Positions 59,335-64,000 of a stretch of 64,000 nt of DNA are shown here, one piece after another. Each line of letters begins with the position of its first letter. Positions within the stretch are counted from its first letter, which is position 1. The notes beneath the pieces are model-generated. The model was not told the origin of the DNA. It worked only from the letters and a program-made list of their open reading frames with translations, and ran no database searches. The stretch covers positions 1,674,001 to 1,738,000 of the forward strand of contig CP110631.1 in NCBI GenBank assembly GCA_026210745.1, in the 5' to 3' direction. The DNA is from Exobasidium rhododendri. Taxonomy: Eukaryota > Basidiomycota > Exobasidiomycetes > Exobasidiales > Exobasidiaceae. The position numbers and the translations under genes were made by a program.

Positions 59335-60273
59335 CTGAGAGACTGAACACGGGAGAGGAGACTGCAGGCTTCTGTTCACTATCGCACGGGATCCTTTGCT
59401 GGCCCTGCTGGCTGACTCAGATGATTCTGACTTCGTAGCGGAGTATGGCCCTCCTCTGATGTGATGCACAAATGATGAATGCGACAACTCTAAAGGCAAA
59501 CTTGAATTTTCCACCTTGTGCAGACAAGTCGCAGCTCCCCGACAAGGACGAAACTCGAGGTCTCGAGGACGGGAAGGTTCCAAGAGGGGTCAGGAGGAGG
59601 GAAAGGAAGGGGGGCCTTAAAGGAAGAGGATCGGAGAAGGAAAAGTGATGGAGCTGAGATGGAGGACCTACTTTTCACCTTCATCGATACGTCCTCACTT
59701 GTTCTCAAGAAGAGGACCGACGCCCACTGTACGGCAGGTACGCCGCTTTGTCCAACACAACTCAACTCTAACCGGCTCAAGGTTGCACGGCGCCGCCAGA
59801 CTAGCTGTGCTTGCCATCACGCCAACGTGTGTTGATGTGAGAAGATCTATGACCGCGATGTATAATACGAGACAGGGTCGCAAAGATGATGGATAGCAAG
59901 CAAGCATGCGACATAGCCTGCGCCTTCCACCGTAGTGGTGTAAATTCTTAGCAAAACTTCGAACGCGCAGTTGGGTCAATCTTCGTTCAAAGTAGAAATC
60001 CTCTTACACCACACACGACACCGATCATTGAGAACAGCAGACAAAGTAGGTTTTAGATTTTGATATGTCATTCTCACTCAATCGTGATAAAAGGAGAGGA
60101 GAAGGAATGACAAGATATTGCTGTGAAAAGAACGGGCACGCGCGCAAATGATGCGGCGGCAATGACGGTGAGAGGTTATTTACATAAATTAGCGAAAGGA
60201 ATGGTTGAAGTATGTTTTGAAGGTACTAAGGGGGGGTATCCATTGTCCATGTGAGAAGGAAGAAGCTTGATGC
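59335..60273. other. Gene-poor region upstream of the Zn2Cys6 gene
   Basis: Some 0.9 kb holding the promoter of the Zn2Cys6 gene and the 3' flank of the Rds1-like gene. Small open frames are present on both strands; none has a recognisable domain. Confidence 0.45.
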
Positions 60274-61179
60274 TTACGATGAGTAGTAAGCAGCTCCCTC
60301 AGAGGCAGAGGGGAGGATGTCGAAGGCGACTGGGCCGGCCTTGGTGTTCTCGTCAGAGATGGTGGTGGCACCCTTCTTGAGGATGACGGCGTAAGTTCGA
60401 CCGTAGCCAACTTCCTTGGGGAGAGTGACCTTTCCGTTGGTCTGGGCAACGACAACAGTGTTGAGTCCGTTGAGGAAACCGATCATGTCACCAGCAACGA
60501 GCTTGGCAGACTTGAAGGTGACCGATTGTCCCAACTTGGTAGGGGCAGCGGCAAGAGTGGCAGCGGGGAAGGCAACGACGGGGAGAGGTGCGTTCGACGA
60601 TGGACAGTTCTTGATCAATGGTGCAGCCAAAGAGTAGGTTTGGTTGAAGTCCAATGGGGTGTCGTAAGGGTTACCGAATGCATCAGTGAGAGCAGCGGAT
60701 GATTGAACCCAAGCACTGTGTCGGGACTCAGTGGTCAAGATGGAACCAGCAGCGGTGAGGTAAGCTGGGTTGGTGATGTTCTGGGCGGCACCGAGGTAAG
60801 CGGAAACACCGACACCTTCCAACAATTGAGAGGTGGCAACGAAGCTTTGGGGGGTAGTGATACCGAAGTCGTATTCACAAGCGGCGACGGCTTGGCTACC
60901 AAGAGCGGCAGTGAGGAAGGCGACGTGGCTCTTCTCGTGTCCGGCAATCTCGAGGAATCGCTCGTGAACGTACGGTGCGTAACCGGCCTTCTTGAAGGCG
61001 GCAGCAGAGGGAAGTACGTCGTGGTAGAAGTGGTCTTCGAGGTGCTCGAGGGTCAAGGCGTAGTTGAGAATGACAACGTCAATGTCAGCTTGACCGGGAA
61101 GGGCTCGCTTTTCAACGGCCATGGGGGCGGCGGCGGCCATGGTGGCAGCGGCCACGGTAGCAATAAGTGCGGATCTCAT
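60274..61179 (-). CDS. Secreted ferritin-like protein, Rds1 family
   Basis: Single exon, 301 aa. MRSALIATVAAATMAAAAP is a clear signal peptide; VEKR just after it fits a Kex2 site. The ferritin-like domain runs from about residue 30 to 180: LNYALTLEHLEDHFYHD, ERFLEIAGHEKSHVAFL and TAAGSILTTESRHSAWVQ carry the Glu/His residues typical of the fold. NIT and NQT are possible N-glycosylation sites. Family knowledge: Rds1-like proteins are stress- or starvation-induced in fungi; whether they bind metal is unclear. Codon use is strongly biased (AAG, GTC, CTC, ATC, GGT), unlike the neighbouring regulatory genes, pointing to high expression. A TATA box lies upstream. An in-frame extension to 61320 exists but lacks an upstream ATG and would bury the signal peptide. 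Confidence 0.88.
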   Translation of the reverse strand: MRSALIATVAAATMAAAAPMAVEKRALPGQADIDVVILNYALTLEHLEDHFYHDVLPSAAAFKKAGYAPYVHERFLEIAGHEKSHVAFLTAALGSQAVAACEYDFGITTPQSFVATSQLLEGVGVSAYLGAAQNITNPAYLTAAGSILTTESRHSAWVQSSAALTDAFGNPYDTPLDFNQTYSLAAPLIKNCPSSNAPLPVVAFPAATLAAAPTKLGQSVTFKSAKLVAGDMIGFLNGLNTVVVAQTNGKVTLPKEVGYGRTYAVILKKGATTISDENTKAGPVAFDILPSASEGAAYYSS

Positions 61180-63510
61180 CTTGGATAGGGTATGTGTTTG
61201 TGTACGGTAGATCTTGCGACTTGAAGATGAAGTGCTTGAGGAGAAAGAGGAAGTGAGATTGAATGGGGGAAAACAAATACGGATTGCGATCAGTAGGAGG
61301 GGGTTTATAAGCACTTGCAAGGGAGAATGGGAATTAGATAGACAGACCCTTTCTCGTATGGACGGAAACAGCTCACAACATCCACTCGAACACTCATGTG
61401 GTGCTCAAGTGCACATCAGGGAATCTTTCTTTCCTTCTAATAGAATAGCGCAAAGCTTTCCCCTCTTGATGACATATTTACTGGGCTGGGCTTCGTTCGT
61501 CGTCCTAATGATGCCATTCTTCCCCTTCTGCTCCTCTAGTGCGTAGGAGCAAAAGAAGGAAAGACATGAAAAGGGTTCTTTCCCATTCCCCTTTTCCCTT
61601 TTTTTCGTGGGTTGATAAAGCGTAAAATGAAACTCAGACCATTTTCGCTGCCAATGTAAGCTATGCAATTCTCACACCACAATCGGATGCGTTAGAAGTT
61701 GTTTCTAATAGTATTATCCTTATTTGTCACCCACACGAACAACTGCATCGTATACAATTAGAGTGCTTTTACTAATCTTGCATTGCTAATCAAATGTCTC
61801 GCGCCGATCGATCTGCATTCTTATATGTAAATTCCATCAAACCTGACGTTTTAGTGGAGAAGCTTCTAATCAGAAGGGTTAGGGTTGGGAAATACGCAAC
61901 GATTCTTCATTGAGATCCCATTCTCAAGGCAGATAGATACGAGTCCTGGTGCGGATGCAAATACCCCTTCCCATGGTTCTTACAAGGTATCATTCATTTC
62001 CTACAAAGGCATTCCACAAAGGGAAAGGCCGCACCTCATCTTATCCATCAGGAAGATGCCCGATTCCTTCTTCGCCAACGTGCAAGCGATAATGAACCAG
62101 GCCCCCTTGAACGGCCGGGGGAAGATCCCTTTCCTCGGGCTTCCAGCAAAAGAATGTGCTATTGTCTATTTGCAAACAATCTCCTAGAACGAGCAGTCTG
62201 TATTCTAGAATAGAGAACAGCGAAGAATGATCTCGAAATTCTCGACGAATAGAACTGCCCTTCCCTCTTTCGCCCTTTAAATGATAACCCTACTGGTATT
62301 AGCTGATTGGGATCGTCATTCTTTCCTTTCCCCATGAATGCAGCGGCAGGCGAAATGACGTACCTCATCAAGAAATTCATGTTGTAGTCTGTCTGTAGAT
62401 CTATTCTTACTTTCCAATATTCTAATGTAACATTCTTTTTTAGCGTCTTCGTTCCAAGGAAGCGTAGTGTTCCTTGGCTTGGTTGTTCTAACGCGCTCTT
62501 TGAGTCTGCAAGCGGGCTTTGCTATTGGGTATGTCATGCCTTCTATGCCTCTTAGAAGATATGCACGCGTCGTGCGGATGGGAAAGGGCAACAGCGGCAT
62601 TCCAAAAAAATGGCCTGATCTGAGACCATCCCTCTTCTTTCTGCAAGCAGGGCCAAGGTACACTACGTAGGCAGTAGAGACTATCTATCTACATACAAAA
62701 GCAGCGGGGAAGCTGTATCACAACAATAATGATTTGCAAATCGCATCCGTACATACATATACTGTACACAGCTTACTGTACACTGCTACAAAACAGAGCC
62801 GATCATGTGCTGCTTCTCCACAATCACAAAGCCCGTGAAGAACGAGCCAGAATTATTATGGATGTTTTTTTTGCTGTTCTTGCGCATATTTCAGACGGAG
62901 ATTATCGCACGTTACTTCAATGTATCAGATAAGCGCGCCAAGACGGAGATGATGAGAGCCACCTCTTCACAGTGACAAGAGATGTCAGACCAGAGAACGG
63001 CTGCGGAGGACAGGAGATCAATGGGATGATCGCCGAGCTCCGCATGTATCCTTCTCCATTTGTTGCGTCATGGATGTTTCACAGTTGTCGACAGTCGCAC
63101 GAGTACATGAGTGTGGCCTTTTGCGCCATCCCTCTGATTGCTTCTTGGCATGATGCAGACAGAGCTCTGTCGCGGTTACCTGTGGTCTCCTTTTTCTAGC
63201 AAATTTCGACAGTCTCAATAAGTTTGGCCCTGTTCTGTTTGCTGCCATTGTCTCGGGCGAGTGTGTCCAGAATAAAGGCAGACGTGCCCACACAATGACG
63301 AGATGTGACATTCTGTCAAATGACCGACGGAAGACCAGCATAGGCGGTCGCTATGCTCTCATGCTTTGCAGCGCCTTGATGGCAATACTTGAGGCAGAAG
63401 GAGGACATTATTGACAGGAAGAAAAGGTCACGAAGAGCTGATAGGGTGGCCTACAAACAGGGGTACTTTGTTGTTATAAATCTCCCATGCGAGCTTCACT
63501 GTCACTACTG
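61180..63510. other. Gene-poor 2.3-kb region with organelle-like tract
   Basis: The first 150 bp are the Rds1-like promoter. At 61876-61890 a GGGTTAGGGTTGGG motif resembles fungal telomere repeat. From about 61890 to 62670 the style changes: no pyrimidine tracts, frequent GGAAAGGG/CCCTTCCC and AAGGAAGC words, and open frames on both strands without any recognisable domain. From 62680 to 63510 nothing is recognised. Confidence 0.4.
61304..61309 (-). promoter_or_regulatory. TATA box of the Rds1-like gene
   Basis: On the minus strand CTTATAAACCCC places a TATAAA about 125 bp upstream of the ATG at 61179. Together with the codon bias of the gene it suggests a strong, regulated promoter. Position and consensus only; no transcript start is known. 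Confidence 0.5.
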
Positions 63511-64000
63511 TCATGTTGGTGTGTTGATTAAATACTTGTCTTTACAGAGCAGCTTGTCTCTTTGTAGACACCTCGCAATGCACTCGCTGATCCATTCGGC
63601 TTGTATGAATTCTGTTTTTCTGAAGAAAGTTTCCACCTTGGCCTTTTCCTGCTCGTTTCCCTTCGCTAGATGTGCAATCCATTTCTCTATCTCTACGTTG
63701 CTGGGCTTGCATCCAGAGTGAGTGCAGGCTATGACACATCCACTTCCACAGAGCTCTTTTGCTCCCTTGAAAGCCTCCTCCTTGACAACATGACCTCCGT
63801 GCTTTTGGATCAAGCCTTCAAACAACTTGACTTTTGCCCAGAAACCCAAGACCAGAAAGGTGGAGCCTTCAAAGATCGGCGATCCTTTCCCTACGCTCGG
63901 CTTCTTTACTCTGATAGTAGCAGGCTCTCCCTGGATCTTTGCAGCCTTTGAGCTCTTCGTACCACGAGTCGTTCCTCTTGCAGCAAGACCGTGCTTCGTC
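63511..64000 (-). CDS. BRCT-domain protein (partial, N-terminus beyond the right edge)
   Basis: Open frame from the window edge to a stop at 63511; about 162 C-terminal residues are visible. A basic linker (KKPSVGKGSPIFEG) leads into a BRCT module: IFEGSTFLVLGFWAKV, FEGLIQKHGGHVVKEE (the conserved GG turn), CVIACTHSG, and EFIQAEWISECIARC with the invariant Trp. The protein ends KDKYLINTPT. Family knowledge: BRCT modules bind phosphopeptides or partner proteins in DNA repair and checkpoint factors. The layout (single terminal BRCT ending soon after the Trp helix) resembles the tail of DNA ligase IV, but other BRCT proteins fit as well, so no symbol is given. Confidence 0.68.
   Translation of the reverse strand, partial: TKHGLAARGTTRGTKSSKAAKIQGEPATIRVKKPSVGKGSPIFEGSTFLVLGFWAKVKLFEGLIQKHGGHVVKEEAFKGAKELCGSGCVIACTHSGCKPSNVEIEKWIAHLAKGNEQEKAKVETFFRKTEFIQAEWISECIARCLQRDKLLCKDKYLINTPT

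Noticed and set aside
61182..61320. 47-residue extension of the Rds1-like protein
   Set aside because: It has no ATG, contains the TATA box, and would place the signal peptide internally.
62316..62663. 115-codon minus-strand open frame in the organelle-like tract
   Set aside because: Protein-like in places but no recognisable family; kept only as part of the tract described in the findings.
1..64000. tRNA, rRNA and transposon genes
   Set aside because: Reading by eye found no T-loop/B-box pattern with a foldable partner, no rRNA core motif and no transposase or reverse transcriptase motif; a covariance-model or repeat-library search could still find weak ones.

Overview
The window looks like nuclear DNA of a basidiomycete fungus, most likely a smut-type yeast (Ustilaginomycotina); the subphylum is an inference from protein style, not proof. 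Genes are split by short introns (about 60-160 nt, GTGAGT-type donors, CAG acceptors), intergenic gaps are short, proteins carry long Ser/Gln/Glu-rich linkers, and the gene set is fungal: a Zn2Cys6 factor, an Ams2/Spt21-type histone-gene regulator, Mss4, Nup170/Nup155, a Rds1-like secreted protein. No rRNA, tRNA, transposase, CRISPR or prokaryotic feature was recognised.

Layout (strand in brackets): KH-domain protein, cut at the left edge (-); LIM-C1-RhoGAP (+); SRR1-like (-); tryptophanyl-tRNA synthetase (+); PIP 5-kinase Mss4 (-); SurE-like phosphatase (+); NOL8-like RRM protein (-); branched-chain 2-oxoacid dehydrogenase E1 alpha (+); SRP68 (-); PNO1/Dim2 (-); acyl-CoA dehydrogenase with a peroxisomal tail (+); Ams2/Spt21-like GATA protein (-); DEAH helicase PRP22 (+); Snf2/Sth1 remodeller (-); a fructosamine-3-kinase fused to a Pho80-type cyclin (+); complex I subunit NDUFB2 (-); nucleoporin Nup155/Nup170 (+); spliceosomal MFAP1 (-); WW-FF protein of TCERG1 type (+); Zn2Cys6 factor (-); Rds1/ferritin-like secreted protein (-); BRCT protein, cut at the right edge (-). 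18 of the 21 neighbouring gene pairs lie on opposite strands, so most genes share a divergent promoter on one side and a tail-to-tail end on the other.

Most genes are housekeeping: splicing (PRP22, MFAP1, TCERG1-like), chromatin and histone supply (Snf2/Sth1, Ams2/Spt21), ribosome maturation (PNO1, NOL8), protein targeting and nuclear transport (SRP68, Nup155), lipid and polarity signalling (Mss4, RhoGAP), and metabolism (BCKDH E1 alpha, acyl-CoA dehydrogenase, complex I). The right end (about 59-64 kb) is different: long gene-poor gaps, a strongly codon-biased secreted protein, and a tract at about 61.9-62.7 kb whose sequence style resembles organellar DNA.

The most unusual object is the gene at 41133-46388. 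A fructosamine-3-kinase reads on in one open frame into a Pho80/Pcl cyclin, and its first intron (1,340 nt) is over ten times the local norm and looks promoter-like. All gene models were spliced by eye from splice sites and reading phase; no similarity search was run, so family names rest on recognised motifs.
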